DNA of 64,000 bases, from the NCBI GenBank assembly GCA_964354155.1, contig CAYGYG010000010.1, positions 31,731 through 95,730 on the forward strand. Reading direction: 5' to 3'. This DNA comes from CAYGYG01 sp964354155. GTDB lineage: Bacteria; Hydrothermota; Tepidihabitantia; SM23-42; CAYGYG01. The position numbers were made by a program, and so were the translations under genes. This document shows, piece by piece, positions 58,446 through 64,000 of the stretch. Positions within the stretch are counted from its first letter, which is position 1. Each line of letters starts with the position of its first letter. The notes below the pieces were generated by a model. It did no database searches and was not told where the DNA came from. It was given only the letters and a program-made list of their open reading frames with translations.

Positions 58446-59241
58446 AAAGCCCCGGGAGATCGAGAAGATCCGCAAGGCGGGCCGGATTCTAGCGGCGGCT
58501 TTCAAGCATTTGCAGCAGCAGGAGGCGGTACGTGCCGGTGTTACGACCGGCGAGATTGACACTATGGTTGAGAAATTTATCGAGAGTCAGGGCGGTCGGC
58601 CGGCGTTCAAGGGGTACCGTGGGTTTCCCAAGGCGTCGTGTATCTCGCTGAACGAAGAGGTGGTGCACGGCATACCATCGGACCGTACTCTCAGGCCCGG
58701 CGACTTGGTCAAGATCGATATCGGCGTCCAGTTCGGCGGCTATCATGCCGACTCGGCTCGGACTTTTTTCATCTCTCTACGATCTCTACGAGCTCTACGA
58801 GACACAGAAGTGGAGACAGACGTGGGTGAGCCGAGCGCCGCCGCCCGCCGTCTCTGCGCGGTCACCGAGCGAGCGCTCGGGATTGGCATCCAGGCGATCA
58901 CGGTGGGCGCACGCTTGACCGATATCTCGTACGCAATCCAGACTCATGTCGAGGCGCATGGTTATTCGGTGGTCCGTGAGCTCGGGGGTCACGGCATCGG
59001 GGTTTCCTTGCACGAGGATCCGCTGGTGCCCAACTTCGGGCCGCCTGGTACCGGGCCGGTGCTGGAATCAGGCATGGTGCTCGCGATTGAGCCGATGGTC
59101 AATGCCGGCGGGTCGGCGGTCATCACCCGCGACAACGGCTGGACGATTGCGACCAAAGACGGCTCGCTGTCCGCCCACTTTGAGGATACGGTCGTTGCGA
59201 CCGATTGCGGCACGGTGAATCTGACGGCGGGAGCGGCATAG
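58429..59241 (+). CDS. map: Methionine aminopeptidase with an inserted repeat-encoded segment
   Basis: Removes N-terminal Met from nascent proteins. All five metal ligands are present: KIDIGV (Asp), YHADSART (Asp), GHGIGVSLHEDP (His), LAIEPMV (Glu) and AHFEDTVV (Glu). The N-terminal KPREIEKIRKAGRI and VHGIPSDRTLRPGD are typical of type I. The protein has 270 residues, about 18 more than expected. Residues 115-132 (ISLRSLRALRDTEVETDV) are encoded by a mini-repeat copy, between HADSARTFF and the usual GEPS. That loop follows a metal-binding strand. The enzyme is essential in most bacteria, so the insertion is presumably tolerated. Confidence 0.96.
   Translation: MLITLKKPREIEKIRKAGRILAAAFKHLQQQEAVRAGVTTGEIDTMVEKFIESQGGRPAFKGYRGFPKASCISLNEEVVHGIPSDRTLRPGDLVKIDIGVQFGGYHADSARTFFISLRSLRALRDTEVETDVGEPSAAARRLCAVTERALGIGIQAITVGARLTDISYAIQTHVEAHGYSVVRELGGHGIGVSLHEDPLVPNFGPPGTGPVLESGMVLAIEPMVNAGGSAVITRDNGWTIATKDGSLSAHFEDTVVATDCGTVNLTAGAA
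58771..58824 (+). repeat. TCTCTACGAGACAC mini-repeat, copy 6, inside map
   Basis: ATCTCTCTACGATCTCTACG with AGCTCTACGAGACACAG and AAGTGG. It is 54 bases, a multiple of three, with the CTCTACGA unit repeated three times before the GAGACAC core. Confidence 0.8.
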
Positions 59242-59459
59242 TGTCCAAGAAAGACTTGATCCAGGTGGAAGGGACGATCACCCAGTGTCTGCCCAATGCC
59301 ACCTTCTGGGTTGAACTGGACAAGGGGCACAAGGTGTTGGCGCACATCTCCGGCAAGATGCGCATGAACTACATCAAGATCCTGCCGGGTGACCGGGTTC
59401 TGCTTGAACTGTCGCCCTATGATCTGACCCGGGGCCGCATCGTCTACCGGTATAAATGA
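59241..59459 (+). CDS. infA: Translation initiation factor IF-1
   Basis: IF-1 occupies the ribosomal A site during initiation. The 72 residues are standard length: SKKDLIQVEGTITQCLPNAT, FWVELDKGHKVLAHISGKMR and PGDRVLLELSPYDLTRGRIV. GTG 59241 is the start: the map stop TAG and this GTG share a base (TAGTG). An in-frame ATG at 59205 lies inside map and adds residues unlike IF-1. In a genome with many predicted leaderless mRNAs, initiation factors are of interest. Confidence 0.97.
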   Translation: MSKKDLIQVEGTITQCLPNATFWVELDKGHKVLAHISGKMRMNYIKILPGDRVLLELSPYDLTRGRIVYRYK

Positions 59460-59513
59460 GAAGGCCGAGCGACGGCCCAAAGATGGTGCAAGAAGGCAAA
59501 GCAGCGAGGTATC

Positions 59514-59627
59514 ATGAAAGTTAGAGCGTCGGTGAAGCCAAGATGTGCTCACTGCAAGGTGATCAAGCGCAAGGGTGTCGTCAGGATTATCTGCAAGAAT
59601 CCGCGGCACCGGCAGCGGCAAGGCTAG
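59514..59627 (+). CDS. rpmJ: 50S ribosomal protein L36
   Basis: A 37-residue zinc protein: MKVRASVKPRCAHCKVIKRK, then VVRIICKNPRHRQRQG. The zinc set CAHC, C and H is intact, so this is the zinc-containing (C+) form. GAGGTATC precedes the ATG. It has the usual position between infA and rpsM. Confidence 0.96.
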   Translation: MKVRASVKPRCAHCKVIKRKGVVRIICKNPRHRQRQG

Positions 59628-59710
59628 TAGTATAGATGCTGGATGCCAGATATTGGATGTCAGAAGAACGCATTTTAGGAATTTAGGCGTTTAGTGGTTT
59701 AAGGAGGTTT

Positions 59711-60091
59711 ATGGCTCGAATTGCAGGTATTGATTTGCCCAAGAACAAACGAGTGGAGATCGGACTCATGTCGATCTACGGAGTTGGTTTCACGTCGAGT
59801 CGGCGGATCTTGTCCGCCGCCGGCGTTGATCCGGGCAAAAAGGTAAAGGACCTGACCGATGACGAGGTCAACCGAATTAGGAAGAATATCGAAGCCGACT
59901 ATCGCGTGGAAGGCGCGCTGCGCGCCGAAACGAGCGCCAATATCAAGCGGCTTATTGATATCGGCTGTTATCGGGGCGGCCGTCACAAAAAGGGCCTGCC
60001 GGTGCGCGGCCAGCGTACTCGGACCAACGCCCGTACTCGCAAGGGTCCGCGCAAGACCGCGTCCGTAATCAAGGCGAAGAAGGAGGTCTAG
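59711..60091 (+). CDS. rpsM: 30S ribosomal protein S13
   Basis: S13 contacts the 50S subunit and P-site tRNA. The 126 residues include MARIAGIDLPKNKRVEIGLM, SIYGVGFTSSRRILSAAGVD and the C-terminal RGGRHKKGLPVRGQRTRTNA with RTRKGPRKT. AAGGAGGTTT precedes the ATG. The 80 bases before it hold a TTTAGG word tract. rpsK starts directly after the stop. Confidence 0.98.
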   Translation: MARIAGIDLPKNKRVEIGLMSIYGVGFTSSRRILSAAGVDPGKKVKDLTDDEVNRIRKNIEADYRVEGALRAETSANIKRLIDIGCYRGGRHKKGLPVRGQRTRTNARTRKGPRKTASVIKAKKEV

Positions 60092-60484
60092 GTGACCAAG
60101 AAACCGATGATCAGGAAGAAACGGCGCGAGATCAGGACCGATCCCTACGGCATCGTTTACATATTCGCTTCGTTCAACAACACCATGGTGACCATTACCG
60201 ACAAGAATGGCAACGTCCTCTGTTGGTCGAGCGCCGGTAAGGTAGGTTTCAAGGGCACCAAGAAAGGCACTCCTTACGCGGCCCAGCAGTGCGCCGAGTC
60301 GGTGGGCCGTGACGCCCTGGGCCGGGGCATCAAGAAGGTCGATGTGAGAATCAAGGGCCCGGGCCCTGGTCGCGAGGCCGCAATTCGAACCCTGCAGAAT
60401 GTCGGGCTCAACATATCGTCAATCCGGGATGTGACGCCGATTCCCCACAACGGTTGCCGTCCTCCCAAGAAGAGGAGGGTCTAA
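60092..60484 (+). CDS. rpsK: 30S ribosomal protein S11
   Basis: S11 lies on the 30S platform near the mRNA exit. The 130 residues start at GTG 60092, placed by AAGGAGGTCTAG just upstream. Signature: GIVYIFASFNNTMVTITDKN, CWSSAGKVGFKGTKKGTPYA and GPGPGREAAIRTLQNVGL, then IRDVTPIPHNGCRPPKKRRV. It abuts both neighbours. Confidence 0.98.
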   Translation: MTKKPMIRKKRREIRTDPYGIVYIFASFNNTMVTITDKNGNVLCWSSAGKVGFKGTKKGTPYAAQQCAESVGRDALGRGIKKVDVRIKGPGPGREAAIRTLQNVGLNISSIRDVTPIPHNGCRPPKKRRV

Positions 60485-61111
60485 ATGGCTCGGGAAACGG
60501 GTGCCTGGTGCAAGATATGCCGGCGTGAGGGCGAGAAGCTTTTTCTGCGTGGCAAGCGTTGTTTTACTCAGAAGTGCTCTTTTCTACGCCGCGGCTTCCG
60601 TCCGGGTATGCACGGCCGGGACGGCCGGCGGCGCTTGACGGCATACGGTGTGCAGCTCAGGGAAAAACAGAAAGTCAAGGCCATCTACGGCGTCCTGGAA
60701 CGGCAGTTCCGGCACTTCTTCGCACGGGCGGTCAAAAGAGGCAATCCGGGTCAGGAATTGCTTTCCCTCCTCGAGCGGCGACTGGACAGTGTTCTCTACC
60801 ATCTGGGTCTGGCCAATTCGCGGGCGGCCGCGCGGCAGTTGGTTAATCACGGCCACGTCACGGTCAACGGCAAAAAGGTCGATATCTGTTCTTACACGGT
60901 GCACGTCAATGACGAGATTTCGTTGAAAGAGAAGGCGCGTAAGAATCCGTTCGTGATAGAAAGCCTCGAAGGCAAGGATGTTTCAACGATTCCTGCCTGG
61001 CTGGCTTTTGAGCGCGAGAAGTTTGTGGGCAAGGTGGTTCGACTGCCGAAACGCGAAGATATCACAATCCCAATTCAGGAGCAGTTGATTGTCGAGCTTT
61101 ATTCAAAGTAG
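60485..61111 (+). CDS. rpsD: 30S ribosomal protein S4, zinc-binding form
   Basis: S4 nucleates 30S assembly and in some bacteria represses the alpha operon. The 208 residues include an intact zinc cluster near the N terminus (Cys at 9, 12, 26 and 31 in WCKICRREGEKLFLRGKRCF and TQKCSF), so it is the C+ form. The S4 RNA-binding domain reads LERRLDSVLYHLGLANSRAA with RQLVNHGHVTVNGKKVDI. A 70-base gap before rpoA contains AGGAGGAAAT. Confidence 0.98.
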   Translation: MARETGAWCKICRREGEKLFLRGKRCFTQKCSFLRRGFRPGMHGRDGRRRLTAYGVQLREKQKVKAIYGVLERQFRHFFARAVKRGNPGQELLSLLERRLDSVLYHLGLANSRAAARQLVNHGHVTVNGKKVDICSYTVHVNDEISLKEKARKNPFVIESLEGKDVSTIPAWLAFEREKFVGKVVRLPKREDITIPIQEQLIVELYSK

Positions 61112-61181
61112 TCGCAAGACCGCGGCTGGTTTGTTCAGAGGCCGGTGCCGGGCCCGGTCTACTATTAGGAGGAAATAGAAT

Positions 61182-62177
61182 ATGAAACTCAAACCTTTTC
61201 TTATGCCTGAAAAGGTCGTAATCGACGAGAAGAGTTCCAACGCGGCGCACGGTCGTTTCACTATCGCCCCGCTGGAGAGGGGTTGGGGCACTACTATCGG
61301 CAACATACTGCGCCGCGCCTTGTTGTCGTCGATTCAGGGATCGGCAATTACGCAGGTACGGATTGAGAATATCCTGCATGAGTTCTCGACGATTCCGGGC
61401 GTGCTCGAGGATGTCGTCGAAATCATCCTGAACATCAAGAAGATCCGGACCAAGCTCTTAACCGACGGTCCCCGCACCCTCACGCTGAAGGTCAAGGGGA
61501 AGAAGGAATACTTCGCACGCGATATTGAAAAGAATGCCGAGGTCGACGTGATCACGTCCGACCAGAAGATCTTCACGGTAACCGACGGCAACGTGAAATT
61601 CACCATGGAGATGGTGGTCGATGCCGGCCGCGGCTATGTGCCGGCCGAACTGCTCAAACAACCCGAGGCTCCGGTGGGAACCGTCTTTGTCGATGCCATC
61701 TTCTCGCCGGTGACGAACGTGAGCTTTACGGCCGGGAACACGCGGGTCGGCCAGCGAACCGATTACGATTCGCTGACCCTCGATGTTGACTGCGACGGTA
61801 CGATTACCCCGACCGATGCCCTTATTCAGGCGGGTAAGCTGCTGAAGGAACACGCCAATATCCTCTTGATGTTGGGCGGCGAGCCCGAGCTCGAGACCTA
61901 CGAACGCATTGACGCTGAGACAAAACGGTTGCGTGATCTTCTGTCGCGCAGTGTCGAAGAACTCGAAATCTCGGTGCGGGCTTCGAACTGCCTCAAGAAG
62001 GACGGGATCAAGACGATTGGAGAGTTGGTGCGCCACACTGAATCCGATATGCTCAAGATCGAGAATTTCGGCCGCAAGTCCTTGAGCGAGCTCAAGAAGG
62101 TCTTGGGGCAGATCAGTCTTAATTTCGGTTTAGATGTGGATGGGATACTGGCAAAAACCAAGGAAGACCCACGATGA
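61182..62177 (+). CDS. rpoA: RNA polymerase alpha subunit
   Basis: Assembles RNA polymerase and contacts UP elements and activators. The 331 residues have the dimerising N-terminal domain (RFTIAPLERGWGTTIGNILR with RALLSSIQGSAI, then HEFSTIPGVLEDVVEIILNI) and the C-terminal domain (LEISVRASNCLKKDGIKTIG, ENFGRKSLSELKKVLGQI). All parts are typical. It overlaps rplQ by four bases. Its standard alpha-CTD fits the ordinary -35/-10 promoters seen across the window. Confidence 0.98.
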   Translation: MKLKPFLMPEKVVIDEKSSNAAHGRFTIAPLERGWGTTIGNILRRALLSSIQGSAITQVRIENILHEFSTIPGVLEDVVEIILNIKKIRTKLLTDGPRTLTLKVKGKKEYFARDIEKNAEVDVITSDQKIFTVTDGNVKFTMEMVVDAGRGYVPAELLKQPEAPVGTVFVDAIFSPVTNVSFTAGNTRVGQRTDYDSLTLDVDCDGTITPTDALIQAGKLLKEHANILLMLGGEPELETYERIDAETKRLRDLLSRSVEELEISVRASNCLKKDGIKTIGELVRHTESDMLKIENFGRKSLSELKKVLGQISLNFGLDVDGILAKTKEDPR

Positions 62178-62830
62178 GGCACGGTCGCAAAACCAAGAAG
62201 CTGGGCCGGACTTACGAACACCGGCGGGCGCTGGTGCGTAATCTTGCCCGTTCGCTCTTTACCCACGGCCGGATCAGGACGACGGTGGGCAAGGCCAAGC
62301 TGGCCCGGCAGTTTGTCGAACGGCTGATCACCTACGCCAAGGAGAACAGTCTGGCCGCGCGACGCTTGCTCTTTGCCCAACTCAACAACCACGAGATGGT
62401 AAAAATGGTAGCCGAGAAGATTGGCCCGCTTTTCGCCACGCGCGCCGGCGGCTACACTCGTATCTATCTGCTGGGGCCGCGTCTTGGGGATGGTGCCGAG
62501 ATGGCACTTTTGGAGTTGGTCGAGCGGCCCGTGGTCGAGGGTGCCGAGACGGCGAAGGAAAAGAAAAAAGAGAAGAAAGAAGCGAAGCGAGAAACGCCCA
62601 AGGCCGGGAAGAGACCGCCCGAGAAGGCTGGGACGAAAAGACCGGAGGCGAAGAAGAAAGATCTCTCCGACACTCCTGTGTCCCGGAGGGAGACTCAGTC
62701 GTTGAAAAAGAAGGAAGCCGGCAAGCCGGGTAAGGAAGACCTGAAGAAGACGAAAGAGGACGCCAAGAAGGCAAAACCGGTCGTCCCACCGGAAAAGCCG
62801 AAGAAAGCGGTCAGCGAGAAAAAGGTCTGA
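62174..62830 (+). CDS. rplQ: 50S ribosomal protein L17 with a long lysine-rich tail
   Basis: L17 lines the exit of the peptide tunnel. Residues 1-117 are normal: MRHGRKTKKLGRTYEHRRAL, VRNLARSLFTHGRIRTTVGK, AGGYTRIYLLGPRLGDGAEM. The protein then continues about 100 residues in a low-complexity Lys/Glu/Pro tail (KKKEKKEAKRETPKAGKRPP and similar), making 218 in all against about 120-130 usually. Residues about 163-176 of the tail (DLSDTPVSRRETQS) come from a mini-repeat copy. Codon use in the tail is AAG/GAG rich. The tail could interact with rRNA or exit-tunnel factors. Confidence 0.96.
   Translation: MRHGRKTKKLGRTYEHRRALVRNLARSLFTHGRIRTTVGKAKLARQFVERLITYAKENSLAARRLLFAQLNNHEMVKMVAEKIGPLFATRAGGYTRIYLLGPRLGDGAEMALLELVERPVVEGAETAKEKKKEKKEAKRETPKAGKRPPEKAGTKRPEAKKKDLSDTPVSRRETQSLKKKEAGKPGKEDLKKTKEDAKKAKPVVPPEKPKKAVSEKKV
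62660..62698 (+). repeat. TCTC..GACAC mini-repeat, copy 7, inside rplQ
   Basis: GATCTCTCCGACACTCCTGT and GTCCC at 62660-62684 are identical to 43355-43379. GGAGGGAGAC follows, which makes the unit an imperfect palindrome. In frame in the L17 tail. Confidence 0.8.
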
Positions 62831-62837
62831 GGGGCCG

Positions 62838-63926
62838 GTGCCGGTGACGGCCGGACTCGTATTACTTTGCCTTGTCAATATTGCTTCTTTTCGAGGGGTA
62901 TGGATACCGCGCTGGTCACTCAACCGAGGATTCGATGTCATTCTGAGCGATCTCGTGTCCGGTCGATTCAACCACTGTTTCGTTCAAATCTTTGCACTGG
63001 GTGAAAGCTACTATCCTTCCCGCTTGGCCCCTTACAGACAACTCTTCGCCGCCGGCCGGTTGAAAGACTTCATTCACGAGGCCCACGCCAGCAATATCAA
63101 GGTGCATGCCTGGTTCAACTTGTTCTACATTGCCTCGCACAACGCCCCCAGCTCGGATCCACTTCATCCGATCAACCGCCGGCCGGATTGGTTTGTCCGG
63201 GATACCGACGGGCGTCCGATCTTAAGTTTTGCGCCGTACGAAATCGACCGGGCCGGCCTGGAAGGGTACTATGTGGCGCCGGCAAACTACTGGGTCAAAG
63301 AGCACATCAAGGCCGTAATCCTGGAGGCGATCCGGGAGTACGACTTCGACGGGGTTCACCTCGATTATGTACGCTATCCATCACGGGATTTCGTCGGTGA
63401 CCCGGCGACCCGCACAAGCTTTGCTCGGATGACCTATGTCGACCCGGAGGATCTTTACACGAACCGCGATGTCCTGACCGCCCGGGTCGGTTCCAGCGGT
63501 GCCTTCGATCTGGGCCAGCGGTGGTTTCAGTTCCTGTGCGAGGACCTCTCGACTTTCATCTATCAGCTCAATATCGAGATCAAACGGCAGAAGCCCGGAA
63601 TCTACTTGTCGGCTGCCGTAAAACCGAATCCGGCGGCCGCGCGGGACGACTACTACCAGGATTGGGCGGCCTGGATCAACCGGGGGTACATCGATTTTGT
63701 CTGTTTGATGGCCTACACCAGGAATCTAAAATCCATTATGACCCAGGTGGAGCAAAGCGTGATGTACCCGGACCGGGTGATGGCCGGACTCGGCCTCTAC
63801 ATTCAATCCCCGGGCGAGCTCGAACAGCAGGTCAAGTTTCTGAACACGTATGACTTAGGCGGTCTCGTCTTCTTTTCCTACGAGGACATTCGTAAGAACC
63901 GCGCTTTCCTGTCGGTCGGCCGCTAG
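62838..63926 (+). CDS. GHL10 (DUF187-like) family secreted glycoside-hydrolase-like protein
   Basis: A 362-residue TIM-barrel-type protein. A signal peptide follows the GTG start (TAGLVLLCLVNIASFRG). Family blocks: RGVWIPRWSLNRGFD, FVQIFALGESYYPSRLAPY, ASNIKVHAWFNLFY (HAWxN), EYDFDGVHLDYVRYPSRDF (GxHLDYxRYP, probable catalytic region), and DFVCLMAYTRN near the end. GHL10 proteins are predicted to cut envelope or extracellular glycans; substrates are mostly unproven. It lies eight bases after rplQ, so it is probably co-transcribed at the end of the ribosomal operon. Its TAG stop is the start of an AGTGTGCTG element end. Confidence 0.88.
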   Translation: MPVTAGLVLLCLVNIASFRGVWIPRWSLNRGFDVILSDLVSGRFNHCFVQIFALGESYYPSRLAPYRQLFAAGRLKDFIHEAHASNIKVHAWFNLFYIASHNAPSSDPLHPINRRPDWFVRDTDGRPILSFAPYEIDRAGLEGYYVAPANYWVKEHIKAVILEAIREYDFDGVHLDYVRYPSRDFVGDPATRTSFARMTYVDPEDLYTNRDVLTARVGSSGAFDLGQRWFQFLCEDLSTFIYQLNIEIKRQKPGIYLSAAVKPNPAAARDDYYQDWAAWINRGYIDFVCLMAYTRNLKSIMTQVEQSVMYPDRVMAGLGLYIQSPGELEQQVKFLNTYDLGGLVFFSYEDIRKNRAFLSVGR

Positions 63927-63946
63927 TGTGCTGGCGCATAAATAAC
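63924..63946 (+). repeat. AGTG element E4, 5' part, at the GHL10 stop codon
   Basis: AGTGTGCTGGCGCATAAATA followed by AC (63925-63946) matches the start of E1 (28133-28154) at 18 of 22 positions. The pairing right half is not found before the window ends. The remaining bases to 64000 show no gene. Confidence 0.6.
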
Positions 63947-64000
63947 TTGACATTTAAATAACTCTTGTAAGCTCGCGCAATATCGTCATTGCGATCCGCC

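Overview
The window is gene-dense, GC-rich bacterial chromosome. It looks like an uncultivated Gram-negative-type lineage of the FCB neighbourhood, most like WOR-3/TA06-type candidate phyla. That placement is inference from gene content: an Mla-type lipid ABC transporter and an OmpA-family porin (outer membrane), two C25 gingipain-family proteins and another secreted protein with type IX (Por) style C-terminal sorting modules, an fn3/DUF6754 membrane cluster, a mitochondrial-type citrate synthase, and a lipoprotein-type PCMT. No phage, plasmid, CRISPR or autonomous transposon was seen.

Layout. 1-9.0 kb: ribBA (running off the left edge), a zincin, citrate synthase, an OmpA/carboxypeptidase-regulatory protein, then lysC-livK and a lipoprotein PCMT. 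9.6-16.2 kb: small membrane protein, acpS, a YHS metal-binding protein, a second PCMT, tRNA-Pro, a LOG-like protein and a 1244-residue PorU-like C25 protein. 16.4-22.7 kb (minus): apt, then rpoZ-coaBC-udg-dnaB-mlaE-mlaF-mlaD. 22.9-29.8 kb: HEAT plus HD-GYP pair, secreted EEP-family phosphatase, secreted proteins. 29.9-33.1 kb: namZ-murU-amgK, a probable MurNAc recycling operon. 33.1-38.8 kb: DUF6754 protein, three more membrane proteins, a TGS GTPase and rmuC. 39-44 kb (minus): second C25 protein, tRNA-Asp, two TPR/membrane proteins and yidD. 44.2-53.8 kb: two zinc-ribbon class III cyclase-like proteins, a HEAT protein, guaA and a GAF/GGDEF diguanylate cyclase. 54-62.8 kb: the distal half of the spc operon plus the alpha operon, rpsH to rplQ. 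62.8-63.9 kb: a GHL10-type secreted protein.

The strongest candidates for new biology are these. (1) The two overlapping cyclase genes at 44.2-48.1 kb have complementary active-site losses: one keeps the metal-binding Asp pair, the other keeps the Asn/Arg pair. They could form one composite site. (2) A short dispersed repeat built on TCTCTCCGAGACAC or TCTCTACGAGACAC occurs at seven places. Three copies lie in frame inside protein genes, including map next to its metal-binding strand. (3) A family of AGTG-ended palindromic elements has compensatory stem changes, and copies sit exactly on gene stop codons. (4) About ten genes have a -10 box ending 5-8 nt before the start codon and no Shine-Dalgarno, which predicts leaderless mRNAs beside conventional leadered ones. 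The recurrent promoter is TTGAC(A/T), 16-17 nt, TATAAT-like.

All calls come from reading the sequence and knowledge of protein families. No database search was run.
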